64,000 nucleotides of DNA from Pararhizobium sp. (GTDB lineage Bacteria > Pseudomonadota > Alphaproteobacteria > Rhizobiales > Rhizobiaceae), in contig CP051237.1 in NCBI GenBank assembly GCA_017794825.1, forward strand, positions 372,001 through 436,000. Reading direction: 5' to 3'. Below are positions 24,020 to 32,814 of this stretch, piece after piece. The translations under genes were made by a program, and so were the position numbers. Below the pieces are notes generated by a model. That model ran no database searches. It was not told the DNA's origin and saw only the letters and a list, made by a program, of their open reading frames with translations. Each line of letters opens with the position of its first letter. The stretch's first letter is position 1.

Positions 24020-24922
24020 ATGACGACAAGTGATAAAAAAGCGGCGCGGGCGGAACCGGAGGTCAATCTGGCGACATTGCTGCGATTCTACGCCGAATCC
24101 GGCGTTGACTCGCTTGTCGGAGACGAACCGGTCGACCGTTTTGCGGAATCGGAGAAGCCGGAACCGGCTCAGGCGCGCGCGCGCGCGCTGCCGGAGAAGA
24201 CCCCGCCCCCGAGCCGCAACGACATGCGCGGGCCACAAACAACGGCGCCGGCAGTTCCGCCATCCACTCCGTCCGTCGCGGCGGCCATCCCTGATCAAGC
24301 CGCCGTCGACAATGCGCGGGAAACCGCGGCAAGAGCAGCCTCCATCGAAGCGCTGCGCGAGGCGCTTCTGGCCTTCAATGGCTGCAATTTGCGCGCGGGC
24401 GCCCGAAACACCGTGTTTGCAGACGGCAATCCAGCGGCGGATATCATGTTCGTCGGCGAGGCTCCGGGACGCGACGAGGACAGGCAGGGTCTGCCTTTCG
24501 TCGGGCGCGCCGGACAATTGCTCGACCGAATGCTCGCTGCGATCGACCTCGACCGCGAGCGCGTCTACATCACCAACATGATCCCCTGGCGCCCTCCCGG
24601 AAACAGGACCCCTACGCCATTCGAGATCGAACTGTGCCGGCCGTTCATCGAGCGGCATATCGCGCTTGCGAATCCGAAAATCATCGTGTTTCTCGGCAAT
24701 GTCTCCACCAAGTCGATGCTCAATACGACGCGCGGCATCCTGTCGATCCGCGGCGCATGGTCGCGATACAAGCAGGGCGATGCGCTCGACATTCCGGCGC
24801 TGCCGACGCTGCATCCCGCCTATCTCCTGCGCAATCCCGCGCACAAGCGGCTTTCCTGGATGGATTTTCTGGCGCTGAAAAAACTTGCCGACGAAATCGC
24901 GTCACATTCGGGCGATAGCTGA
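24020..24922 (+). CDS. Family 4-type uracil-DNA glycosylase
   Basis: 300 residues. A ~100-residue Pro/Ala-rich extension precedes the glycosylase domain (about 110-295). Catalytic motif 1 is [20 protein letters not shown], the Asn-rich turn is [19 protein letters not shown], and motif 2 is [12 protein letters not shown]. It removes uracil (and perhaps other deaminated bases) from DNA. Only two cysteines are present (FNGCNL and LCRPFI), whereas the classical family uses four for a 4Fe-4S cluster; see findings. It is divergent from etfD and stands alone. Confidence 0.9.
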   Translation: MTTSDKKAARAEPEVNLATLLRFYAESGVDSLVGDEPVDRFAESEKPEPAQARARALPEKTPPPSRNDMRGPQTTAPAVPPSTPSVAAAIPDQAAVDNARETAARAASIEALREALLAFNGCNLRAGARNTVFADGNPAADIMFVGEAPGRDEDRQGLPFVGRAGQLLDRMLAAIDLDRERVYITNMIPWRPPGNRTPTPFEIELCRPFIERHIALANPKIIVFLGNVSTKSMLNTTRGILSIRGAWSRYKQGDALDIPALPTLHPAYLLRNPAHKRLSWMDFLALKKLADEIASHSGDS

Positions 24923-25097
24923 CGCCAGCAGGTCGGATTCATGCACGCCTGTCGCAAATGGGGGCGCATGTCGTTTACGGATATGAAAGCGTCAACGGCA
25001 TCCGCCGGATTCGTCGATCGGGATCAACGGCCGACCGGCATCGAAAACGGAACTTCCACCCGATACGAACTCGGTTGTAGGCAAGGACTCATCTGAT

Positions 25098-26360
25098 ATG
25101 GCCCGCAATCTGTTGCCCGTAGCAAGTCTGCTGTTGTCCGTATTCTTCATGATGATCGGCGGGGGCCTGGCCGGCTATCTCCTGCCGCTTCGCGCCGTGG
25201 GCGAAGGCTGGTCCACCTTCCATATCTCGATGATCGCGACGAGCTATTCGCTCTTTTTCACGCTTGGATGCCTCGTTGTCCCGCGCATGGTGCTGCGCGT
25301 CGGACATGTGCGCGTCTTCGCGGTGCTGGCGTCGCTCATGTCGATTTCGCTGCTCATGCACGCGCTTATCGTCGAGATCCCCGCATGGATTCTCATTCGC
25401 GGCATCGCGGGATTTTCGATCGCCGGCGGCTACATGGTGATCGAAAGCTGGCTCAACGAACGGGTGACAAACGACACGCGCGGCGCCGTCTTTTCGGTCT
25501 ACATGGTCGTATCCATGATCGGATTGATGGCCGGCCAGTACATAGTTCCACTCGGCAATCCCATGTTGCCGACCCTGTTCATGGTTTGCGCCGTGATCTA
25601 CGCCATGGCGCTGATTCCAACCGGCCTGTCCAACGCACAGTCACCGCAGCCTTTGACGCAGGTGTCCATTGATCTGAAGCAGCTTTACCTCACGTCGCCC
25701 GCCGCGGTAATCGGCTGCCTGCTTGCAGGCGTTATCGGCGGCAGCTGGCTCAACCTGGCGCCCGTCTATGCGCAATTGAGCGGCCTTTCCACAACTTCGG
25801 GCGCAACCATGCTGGCGCTCGCCATGTTCGGCGGAGCGTTGCTCCAGATTCCGCTGGGCCGAATGTCGGATCGTATGGATCGCCGCTACGTCATGGCTTT
25901 CGCCGGCGGCGTCGGCGCTTTCATGTGCGCTCTCGCCATACTGTTCGGAACCGGAAATCTCTATGTCTTCTTCATAGTCATGTTCCTGCTCGGAACGGTG
26001 CTGTTTCCGATCTACGCCTTGAGCGTCGCACACGCCAATGATCACGCCGGGGCGCACGAATTCGTCACCATCTCGAGCGGCCTGCTTATCGTTTACGGCA
26101 TAGGGACGGTGGTCGGCCCGATGATCTCCGGCGCCCTGATGGATCAGATGGGACCCTTCGCGCTCTTCATCATAACTGGCGTGAGTTTCCTGGCCTTTGC
26201 CCTGCATTCGCTTTACCGCAGCTATCGCAGGCAGCGCGCCACCGAAGACGAAAGGGTCGAGTTCCAGCCAATACCGGTCGCGCGCTACGAGACGCCTCAG
26301 ACCTACGAACTCGACCCGCGCGTCGACATCGATCCGGAAGAAAATGCTGAAAAGGCGTGA
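25098..26360 (+). CDS. MFS transporter (YcaD-like)
   Basis: 420 residues with twelve predicted helices and a ~45-residue acidic, proline-containing cytoplasmic tail. The sequence from IAGFSIAGGYMVIESWLNER resembles the YcaD/UMF-type carriers, where the ESWLN motif is typical. The substrate is unknown. It is followed 15 bases later by the convergent end of uxuB, so it is not part of the sugar-acid operon. Confidence 0.82.
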   Translation: MARNLLPVASLLLSVFFMMIGGGLAGYLLPLRAVGEGWSTFHISMIATSYSLFFTLGCLVVPRMVLRVGHVRVFAVLASLMSISLLMHALIVEIPAWILIRGIAGFSIAGGYMVIESWLNERVTNDTRGAVFSVYMVVSMIGLMAGQYIVPLGNPMLPTLFMVCAVIYAMALIPTGLSNAQSPQPLTQVSIDLKQLYLTSPAAVIGCLLAGVIGGSWLNLAPVYAQLSGLSTTSGATMLALAMFGGALLQIPLGRMSDRMDRRYVMAFAGGVGAFMCALAILFGTGNLYVFFIVMFLLGTVLFPIYALSVAHANDHAGAHEFVTISSGLLIVYGIGTVVGPMISGALMDQMGPFALFIITGVSFLAFALHSLYRSYRRQRATEDERVEFQPIPVARYETPQTYELDPRVDIDPEENAEKA

Positions 26361-26375
26361 GCGGCGGCTCTTCCT

Positions 26376-27866
26376 TCACGTAGCGCGAACGAATTCCGCT
26401 TCCTTGCCAATCGCCGCGCGCATTCCGCATTCAAGCATGGTCTGGAGCGCGTCGGCGACGAGCGCGCGCCATGTCTGGTTTTCGGAAAGCACGGGATCGA
26501 AAAGACCGGAAAGGCCATGGAGAGCGCCCGCGATGTCCTCCGCCGTCGAAAGACCGGCGACCGCGGCAAGAATGTCCGTCTCCCGCGGATCCCGCAGGGC
26601 ATAGCCGGAATCGTCGTCGTTCCGTGCCAGACAGAACCGCATCCATGCAGCGACGGCGAATGCGAAGGGACGCAAATCGCCCTGCGCTTTCAAGGTCTCC
26701 ATTGCGGGAGCAAGAATGCGCTGCGGCAGTTTCTCCGTCCCGTCCATGGTGATCTGGTATGTCTCGTGCGCAATGGCCGGATTTCCGAAACGCATGACGA
26801 GATCACGCCGATACTGATCGAGATCGAAATCCGAAACCGGCGACAGCGTGCACTGGGCGGCGTGGATGTGCCGGTCGACCAGAAGAGAGAGATCGTCGTC
26901 GGCCATGACGTCGCGGACACACGCGTGAGCGGAGAGAAAACCTGTATAGGCCAGCATCGAATGCGCGCCGTTCAGCATACGCAGCTTCATCATTTCATAG
27001 GGCCGTACATCGTCGACAAAGTGAGCGCCGCCTTTCTCCCAGGCCGGACGCCCCGCGGTGAAGCGATCCTCGATCACCCATTGGCTGAACGGCTCCGTTT
27101 CGACTGCGGCAAGGTCCACGCACCCTGTCAGGCGAGCCGCTTCCTTCAAAGTCGCTTCAGTCGGCGCCGGCGTTATCCGGTCAACCATTGACGAGGGAAA
27201 CGAAACGTTCCGGCTGATCCACGAAGCGTGCTCCGGATCGGTCCGGTTGGCGAAATCAATCACGCCGGCGCGGAGGAGTTCACCGTTTTCCGGCAGATTG
27301 TCGCAACAAAGCACAGTGTAGGGAGCACTGTTGTTTTCCCGGCGGAGGCGCAGGCTCTCGACGATCAGACCGATGGCGCCGGCAGGCGTGCGCGGACTGG
27401 CGAGGTCCGCGGCAATCGCCGGATGAGCCGGATCGACGGCCATGGCCTTGCGATCGATTCCGTAGGCCTTTTCGGTCACGGTCAACGTGACAACCCGCGT
27501 TTGCGGCCTTGCGAGCGCCGCCAGAGGCGCGTCGCCGTCGCGGGCCGCGGCGATAACCCGATCAATTGAAGCGACGACGCGTCCGGATACGCCATCGGCG
27601 CCGCGCTCGATCAGCGTGTACAAACCGTTCTGGGGATTCATGGCGTCGGCGATCGCCTGGCTTCGCAGGCTCACGCCCACAATGCGCCAGTCTCCGCCCT
27701 CTTCACTCAGCGCCTCGTCGGTGTAGACCGCTTGGTGGGCGCGATGGAACGCGCCGGTTCCCAGGTGCACTATCCCGCAGTCATGACCGGCCGGATCATA
27801 GCCGGGTCGCGTCGCCGGACCCGATATGTCCGCGAGCGCCGTCAGTCGTTTCTGCGGTTCGGTCAC
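26376..27866 (-). CDS. uxuB: D-fructuronate reductase / mannitol dehydrogenase family
   Basis: 496 residues from a GTG start (27866) that overlaps the uxuA stop as GTGA, so the two are translationally coupled. It belongs to the polyol-specific long-chain dehydrogenase family: the N-terminal NAD site begins GIVHLGTGAFHRAHQAVY, and the catalytic region contains the family lysine and following Asn in YEMMKLRMLNGAHSMLAYTG. It would reduce D-fructuronate to D-mannonate with NADH. The coupling with uxuA favours this over mannitol or tagaturonate as substrate, but the family is promiscuous. Confidence 0.88.
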   Translation of the reverse strand: MTEPQKRLTALADISGPATRPGYDPAGHDCGIVHLGTGAFHRAHQAVYTDEALSEEGGDWRIVGVSLRSQAIADAMNPQNGLYTLIERGADGVSGRVVASIDRVIAAARDGDAPLAALARPQTRVVTLTVTEKAYGIDRKAMAVDPAHPAIAADLASPRTPAGAIGLIVESLRLRRENNSAPYTVLCCDNLPENGELLRAGVIDFANRTDPEHASWISRNVSFPSSMVDRITPAPTEATLKEAARLTGCVDLAAVETEPFSQWVIEDRFTAGRPAWEKGGAHFVDDVRPYEMMKLRMLNGAHSMLAYTGFLSAHACVRDVMADDDLSLLVDRHIHAAQCTLSPVSDFDLDQYRRDLVMRFGNPAIAHETYQITMDGTEKLPQRILAPAMETLKAQGDLRPFAFAVAAWMRFCLARNDDDSGYALRDPRETDILAAVAGLSTAEDIAGALHGLSGLFDPVLSENQTWRALVADALQTMLECGMRAAIGKEAEFVRAT

Positions 27867-29095
27867 TGTTCACCTGATGGAGCGATGGCGCGCAGTGAAC
27901 CATGCGACAGCGCTGAGGCGACGCCGCGCAGTTCGGCGAGACCCTTCAATCGGCCGATCGCCGGATACCCCGGCTGAGCCTTTCGATTGTGGTCGTCGAG
28001 AATGTTCTGACCGTGGTCGGGACGCATCGGGATCGACCAGTCCTTTCGGCCGGCCTTGCGCCGCCGCTCTTCCTCGCGCAGCGCCGCTGCGATGACAGCC
28101 ACCATATCGGTGTCGCCGCCCAGGTGCTCAGCTTCATAGAAAGAGCCGCGAATGCCGTCGGCTTCGCGCTTGACGTTGCGCAGATGCAGGAAGTGAACGC
28201 GGTCGCCCAGCCGATCCATCATACCCGGCAGGTCGTTGTCAGGACGAGCGCCCAGCGAACCGGTGCACAGCGTGATGCCGTTTGCAGGCAGATCAACCGC
28301 GTCCATCATGTATCGGTAATCATCCTCGGTGGACATCAGTCTTGGAAGGCCCAGCAGATCGAATGGCGGATCATCGGGATGGCAGCACATGCGCAGGCCC
28401 AGATCCTCGGCGACCGGGATGACTTCAGAGAGGAAGTCCACAAAATTTTGCCGCAGCGCCTCCTGTGAGATGTGGTCGTATTCGGCCAGATGCCGGCGCA
28501 CGTCCTCCAGAGAGAAACTTTCCGCAGCGCCCGGCAGACCAAACACCACGTTCTTCGCCAAGGCAGCGCGCTCGGCGTCGCTCATCTTCGCATGATGTTC
28601 GGACGCCCGCGCGACGATATCCTGGGGATAGTCTTCCGACGCGCCTTTTCGTTCGAGAATGAAAATGTCAAAGGCGGCGAATACGGCGTAGTCGAAACGC
28701 ATGCAGGTTGCGCCGCTCGGCACGCGCCAGGCAAGGTCCGTGCGCGTCCAGTCCAGCACTGGCATGAAATTGTAGCAGATGGTCTCGATACCCGCTTCAG
28801 CCAGATTGCGCAGGCTCGATTTGTAGGCGTCGTAGTGGCTGCGCCATTCGCCCTTCTGCTTCTTGATGTCTTCCGACACAGGCAGGCTTTCGACGACTTC
28901 CCAATCGAGACCGGACGGCGCACCGTCCGTTTGCGTCGCAATGTCCTGCCGCCTTTTCCTGATTTCCTCGGCCGTCCACACAGCGCCGGTCGGAACGTGA
29001 TGCAGACCCGTGACCACGCCCTCCACGCCCGCCTGCAGCATATCGTCAATCGTTACCTGGTCATGAGGGCCGAACCAGCGCCATGTCTGTCGCAT
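27863..29095 (-). CDS. uxuA: Mannonate dehydratase
   Basis: 410 residues, normal for the UxuA family (TIM barrel, Mn2+/Fe2+ dependent; not the enolase-superfamily ManD). Diagnostic segments: MRQTWRWFGPHDQVTI at the start, metal-ligand CCHPDDPP, CTGSLGARPDNDLP, HLRNVKRE and MRPDHGQNIL. It converts D-mannonate to 2-keto-3-deoxy-D-gluconate. It leads a two-gene operon with uxuB and is divergent from the GntR regulator and TRAP genes. Confidence 0.95.
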   Translation of the reverse strand: MRQTWRWFGPHDQVTIDDMLQAGVEGVVTGLHHVPTGAVWTAEEIRKRRQDIATQTDGAPSGLDWEVVESLPVSEDIKKQKGEWRSHYDAYKSSLRNLAEAGIETICYNFMPVLDWTRTDLAWRVPSGATCMRFDYAVFAAFDIFILERKGASEDYPQDIVARASEHHAKMSDAERAALAKNVVFGLPGAAESFSLEDVRRHLAEYDHISQEALRQNFVDFLSEVIPVAEDLGLRMCCHPDDPPFDLLGLPRLMSTEDDYRYMMDAVDLPANGITLCTGSLGARPDNDLPGMMDRLGDRVHFLHLRNVKREADGIRGSFYEAEHLGGDTDMVAVIAAALREEERRRKAGRKDWSIPMRPDHGQNILDDHNRKAQPGYPAIGRLKGLAELRGVASALSHGSLRAIAPSGEQ

Positions 29096-29199
29096 CTTGT
29101 TATCCGTTTGCGCCTACGCGTTTCATCGGCAGGCGTCGCTGACTTCTCCGCATCATTGGCTCGCCTCCCTTTGTCAAGCTTTCAGGCTGTCTAGCAGAA

Positions 29200-29238
29200 A
29201 CCACACTTATTGACTAGTATGGAAGTATGGTGTACTCG
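29200..29238. promoter_or_regulatory. Candidate operator and promoter for the GntR/uxu divergent region
   Basis: ACCACACTT (29200-29208) and AAGTATGGT (29223-29231) form an inverted pair with 8 of 9 matches, and TAGTATGGAAGTATGG is also a direct repeat. TTGACT at 29210-29215 is a good -35, with a 17-bp spacer to a weak TACTCG -10. The site is placed to control the regulator and, less directly, uxuA. No GntR consensus can be proven by eye. Confidence 0.4.
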
Positions 29239-29257
29239 CTTTCCAGGGAGGCTTCAG

Positions 29258-29950
29258 ATGACAATCCAGCACAAGCGCCGGCAGATGCTCGATTTCGGAA
29301 TTGCCGTGGGTCCGCAGGTCTACCGGATCCTGCGCAGTCGGATCATCTCCAATGATCTGGAGCCGGGAATTCGAATTTCGGAGTCCGAGATCGCGTCCGA
29401 ATATGCGATCAGCCGCCAACCCGTGCGTGAAGCGTTCATCAAGCTCTCTGAAGAAGGACTGGTCGAAATCCGTCCTCAACGCGGGACATTTGTCCGGAAG
29501 ATCGATGGCGTTTCGGTGATGGACGCCCGCTTCGTGCGCGAGGCGGTAGAGGCCGATATCGTCAAGCAGCTCGCCGATAGCGTGACTCCCGAAACAATCG
29601 CGCAATTGCGACAAGAGATCAGCGCTCAGAAGCAGGCCGAAAACGATCCGGTCCGTTTCATGGAGCTCGACGAGCGCTTCCACGCGCTGCTTGCCGACTT
29701 CGCCGGAAAGGCAAGGGTCTGGAAGCATCTGGAAGGATTGAAGTCGCAAATGGATCGGGTGCGCCACCTGTCCATGATGCGATTTCCCGTGACCAAGCTC
29801 ATCGCCCAGCATGCCGCGATTGTCGAGGCAATCGCCAGGCGCGACAGGAAAGAGGCGGAGGCCGCCATTCGCGGTCATCTGCGCGAGATCCTGAACGACC
29901 TTCCCGCAATCGAGGAAGCAAACCCTGAGTTCTTCGCGAAACAGCCATAA
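29258..29950 (+). CDS. GntR-family transcriptional regulator (FadR subfamily, FCD domain)
   Basis: 230 residues from the ATG at 29258, after CAGGGAGGC; the ATG at 29210 would place the start inside the operator region. The winged helix-turn-helix is at about 15-80 (SESEIASEYAISRQPVREAF is the recognition region), followed by an all-helical FCD effector domain (D, H and H metal ligands around LDERFHALLADFAGK, and AQHAAIVEAIARRD). Such regulators of uronate clusters (UxuR/ExuR) bind a sugar-acid ligand and release DNA. It heads the TRAP operon. Confidence 0.9.
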   Translation: MTIQHKRRQMLDFGIAVGPQVYRILRSRIISNDLEPGIRISESEIASEYAISRQPVREAFIKLSEEGLVEIRPQRGTFVRKIDGVSVMDARFVREAVEADIVKQLADSVTPETIAQLRQEISAQKQAENDPVRFMELDERFHALLADFAGKARVWKHLEGLKSQMDRVRHLSMMRFPVTKLIAQHAAIVEAIARRDRKEAEAAIRGHLREILNDLPAIEEANPEFFAKQP

Positions 29951-29988
29951 CCATTCTGATTCGACAATCACCACCCAAGGAGGAAACA

Positions 29989-30963
29989 ATGAAACTGTCT
30001 GTACTCGGTAAATCAATCATCGGCGCCCTCGCCGCCGGACTGCTTGCAACATCGGCGTTGGCCGCCGACATGACCCTGAAGCTTGGACACCTCGCCAACG
30101 AGGACAATCCCTGGCACAAGGCCTCTGTCAAGTTCGGCGAGGAACTCAGCCGCCTGACCGACGGACGCATCGAGGTCGAGGTCTACGCCAACGAGTCGCT
30201 CGGCAAGGAAGTCGACCTGATCAACGGCATGCAGCTCGGCACCGTCGACATGACGATCACCGGCGAAACGCTGCAGAACTGGGCGCCGATGGCTGCGCTG
30301 CTTGCCGTTCCCTACGCCTATTCGTCGATCGAAAACATGGACGAGGTCGCTTCCGGCGAAATCGGCGACCAGATCGAGGCGCAGATCATAGAAAAGGTTC
30401 AGATCCGTCCCATCGCCTATTTCGCCCGCGGACCGCGCGATCTCACGTCGAACCGGCCAATCAAGTCGCCGGATGATCTCAATGGCCTGAAGATGCGCGT
30501 GCCGAACGTGCCACTGTTCGTCGATGTCTGGAAAGCGCTCGGCGCAAATCCGGGACCGATGGCCTTCTCGGAAGTCTTCACCTCGCTCCAGAACGGCACC
30601 ATCGAGGCGCAGGAAAATCCGCTGGCGCTCATTCGTTCGGCCAATTTCTACGAAGTCCAGAAATTCGTGAACATGACCGATCACGTGCGTTCCTGGATTT
30701 ACCTGACGATTGCGGAATCGACCTGGAACAAGCTTTCCGACGCGGACAAGGAAGCGGTCATGGAAGCCGCAGCCGCAGCCCAGGCTTACGAGCGCGAGCT
30801 GTTCAACGCTTCCCTCAGCGACGACCGCAAGTTCCTCGAGTCCAAGGGCATGACCTTCGTCGAGGTGGACGGCGCAGCGTTCCAGGCAAAGGCCAAGGAC
30901 GCGGTGCTCGCCAACGTCAATGACGAGATCAAGCCGATCGTCGAAGGCTTCTTCGCTCAGTAA
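29989..30963 (+). CDS. dctP: TRAP transporter substrate-binding protein (DctP family)
   Basis: 324 residues. The signal peptide (1-26) ends SALAAD; GGAGGAAAC precedes the ATG. The mature protein starts MTLKLGHLANEDNPWHKAS and contains the family motif RGPRDLTSNRPIKSPDDLNG with the Arg (R147-type) that salt-bridges the substrate carboxylate, then KMRVPNVPLFVDVWKALGA. It captures an organic acid in the periplasm and delivers it to DctQM. Neighbours point to a hexonate or hexuronate. A hairpin separates it from dctQ. Confidence 0.94.
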   Translation: MKLSVLGKSIIGALAAGLLATSALAADMTLKLGHLANEDNPWHKASVKFGEELSRLTDGRIEVEVYANESLGKEVDLINGMQLGTVDMTITGETLQNWAPMAALLAVPYAYSSIENMDEVASGEIGDQIEAQIIEKVQIRPIAYFARGPRDLTSNRPIKSPDDLNGLKMRVPNVPLFVDVWKALGANPGPMAFSEVFTSLQNGTIEAQENPLALIRSANFYEVQKFVNMTDHVRSWIYLTIAESTWNKLSDADKEAVMEAAAAAQAYERELFNASLSDDRKFLESKGMTFVEVDGAAFQAKAKDAVLANVNDEIKPIVEGFFAQ

Positions 30964-30973
30964 TCGAAACGCG

Positions 30974-31000
30974 GGCGCCGGAAGGCACGTTTCCGGCGCC
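30974..31000 (+). terminator. Intra-operon hairpin between dctP and dctQ
   Basis: Perfect 10-bp arms GGCGCCGGAA (30974-30983) and TTCCGGCGCC (30991-31000) with a 7-base loop, 10 bases after the dctP stop. There is no T-tract. It likely stabilises the dctP message or partly attenuates, giving more binding protein than permease, as is common for such operons. Confidence 0.7.
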
Positions 31001-31022
31001 TTCGCCCTGACTGGCAAGCACA

Positions 31023-31529
31023 ATGCGCAATGTGATCTCACTGATAGTGACCATTAGCCGTTTCGCAACCGGAGCGGCGTTTTTCGTCCTGATGGGGGCC
31101 GTCCTGATCCAGGTGCTGGGTCGTTCTGTGTTCCATAATTCGCCGGTCTGGACCGAAGAACTGACCCGCTTCGCGCTGTTGTATCTTGCCGCGTTCGGCG
31201 CCGGGCTTTCATTGAGAAGCGGCGACCTGGTCAATGTCGACATCGTCGCCGAGTCCCTGCCCGGCGCATGGCCAAGACGATTGCGTTTTCTGGGTGCGGT
31301 CGCTACCGCCCTCCTCTGCGCCATGCTTGTCCTGCCCGCGTGGAAATTCACGTCCATCGGCGTCATGCAGACCTCTCCGGCACTCGGCTGGCGCATGGAT
31401 CTCATTCACGCCAGCACGCTCGTGCTCATCGTCTCGCTGCTGATTTTCGCATCGGCAAGGGCGCTGTCGATGCTGTTCGGCCTGTCCGACGGCCTGCCCC
31501 ACAACCGGTTGGAAGAAGAACACCGATGA
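31023..31529 (+). CDS. dctQ: TRAP transporter small permease (DctQ)
   Basis: 168 residues with four predicted helices (about 10-32, 48-66, 87-107 and 128-148). The motif VFHNSPVWTEELTRFALLYLAAFGAGL is the DctQ signature around the second helix. It pairs with DctM in the inner membrane. Its stop overlaps the dctM start as ATGA. Confidence 0.93.
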   Translation: MRNVISLIVTISRFATGAAFFVLMGAVLIQVLGRSVFHNSPVWTEELTRFALLYLAAFGAGLSLRSGDLVNVDIVAESLPGAWPRRLRFLGAVATALLCAMLVLPAWKFTSIGVMQTSPALGWRMDLIHASTLVLIVSLLIFASARALSMLFGLSDGLPHNRLEEEHR

Positions 31530-32803
31530 GCCTCGCACTCCTGATAGGCGTATTCGTCGGCGGACTGGTCTTCGGCATTCCCGTTGCGGTTACGCTCGGT
31601 CTTGCCTCGGCATCGTACTTGCTGTCTGCAGGCATCCCGCTCGTCGTGATGCCGCAGAAGATGTACGCCGGCATCGACGTGTTCGTGCTTCTTTGCATAC
31701 CGGGTTTCATCCTTGCCGGTAATCTCATGAACAATGGCGGCATCACCGAACGCATCGTCCGGTTCGCCAACGCGCTTGTCGGATGGGCCCGCGGCGGTCT
31801 TGGCCTGACCAATGTCGCTGGATCGATGCTCTTCGGCGGGATTTCCGGAACCGCCGTCGCCGACGCCGCCTCGATCGGGGGCGTGATGATCCCCGGCATG
31901 AAGAAGGCGGGATACCCGGCCGACTTTTCAGCGGCGGTGACGGCGGCTTCCTCGACGGTGGGCCCGATCATTCCGCCCTCGGTTCCCATGATCATCGTCG
32001 GCGCGCTGTCCGGCATCTCGGTCGGGCGCATGTTCATGGCGGGCGCCATTCCCGGCATACTCATGGGGCTTGCGATGATGGTGACCGTGTACATCATCGC
32101 AGTCCGCAGAAACTTTCCGAGGCAGCCGTGGCGCGGCGTCGGCGAACTCGGCAAGTCGTTCATCGGCGCATTCTGGGCGATCGCCATGACGGCGCTGATC
32201 ATCGGCGGCCTCATGTCCGGCATAGCGACGCCAACCGAAACCGCCGTCGTCGCCAGCGTCTATGCGTTCGTGGTCGGCAAGTTCATCTATCGCGAACTCA
32301 AGCTCAGGGACGTCCCCCGGATCATCGTCGACAGCGCGGTGTCATCCGCGGCCATTCTTGCGCTCGTCGGCTTTGCGAACGTATTCGGCTGGATTCTCGT
32401 TTCCGAGCGCATACCGCAGATGATCGCATCGGCTGTCCTGTCGTTCACCGAAAACAAGTTTCTCGTGATCCTGCTGATCAACATCCTTCTGCTGATCGTC
32501 GGCATGTTCATGGAAACGATAGCGGCGCTTATCATTCTTTTCGTGCCGTTGCTGGCGCTGGCGCAGGGCGTAGGCATCGATCCTCTTCATTTCGCCACCT
32601 TCGCCGTGCTCAACCTGATGATCGGCCTGACGACGCCTCCCGTCGGGGTCTGTCTTTTCATTTGCGCCAACATCGCGAAGCTGCCGCTCACGCCCGTCAT
32701 CACGGCGATCGCGCCGTTTCTCCTGACGAACATTCTGGTTCTGCTTCTTGTTTCCTACATTCCCGGGCTGGCGACATGGTTGCCGTCCGTCATGTTCGAT
32801 TGA
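31526..32803 (+). CDS. dctM: TRAP transporter large permease (DctM)
   Basis: 425 residues from the ATG at 31526 overlapping the dctQ stop; a longer open frame to 31268 would lie entirely inside dctQ. About twelve helices, with the DctM hallmarks GSMLFGGISGTAVADAASIG and FSAAVTAASSTVGPIIPPS, the two helical hairpin/Na+-site regions. It carries the substrate with Na+ after handover from DctP. Confidence 0.95.
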   Translation: MSLALLIGVFVGGLVFGIPVAVTLGLASASYLLSAGIPLVVMPQKMYAGIDVFVLLCIPGFILAGNLMNNGGITERIVRFANALVGWARGGLGLTNVAGSMLFGGISGTAVADAASIGGVMIPGMKKAGYPADFSAAVTAASSTVGPIIPPSVPMIIVGALSGISVGRMFMAGAIPGILMGLAMMVTVYIIAVRRNFPRQPWRGVGELGKSFIGAFWAIAMTALIIGGLMSGIATPTETAVVASVYAFVVGKFIYRELKLRDVPRIIVDSAVSSAAILALVGFANVFGWILVSERIPQMIASAVLSFTENKFLVILLINILLLIVGMFMETIAALIILFVPLLALAQGVGIDPLHFATFAVLNLMIGLTTPPVGVCLFICANIAKLPLTPVITAIAPFLLTNILVLLLVSYIPGLATWLPSVMFD

Positions 32804-32814
32804 GGAACGCCGCG

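Noticed and set aside
23753..24844. N-terminal extension of ETF-QO to give a 920-residue protein
   Set aside because: The extension is antisense to the uracil-DNA glycosylase gene, and ETF-QO has a proper ribosome-binding site and start at 23752.
31783..32814. N-terminal extension of the zinc dehydrogenase to 689 residues
   Set aside because: The extra part is an out-of-frame reading of dctM; the dehydrogenase starts normally at 32815.
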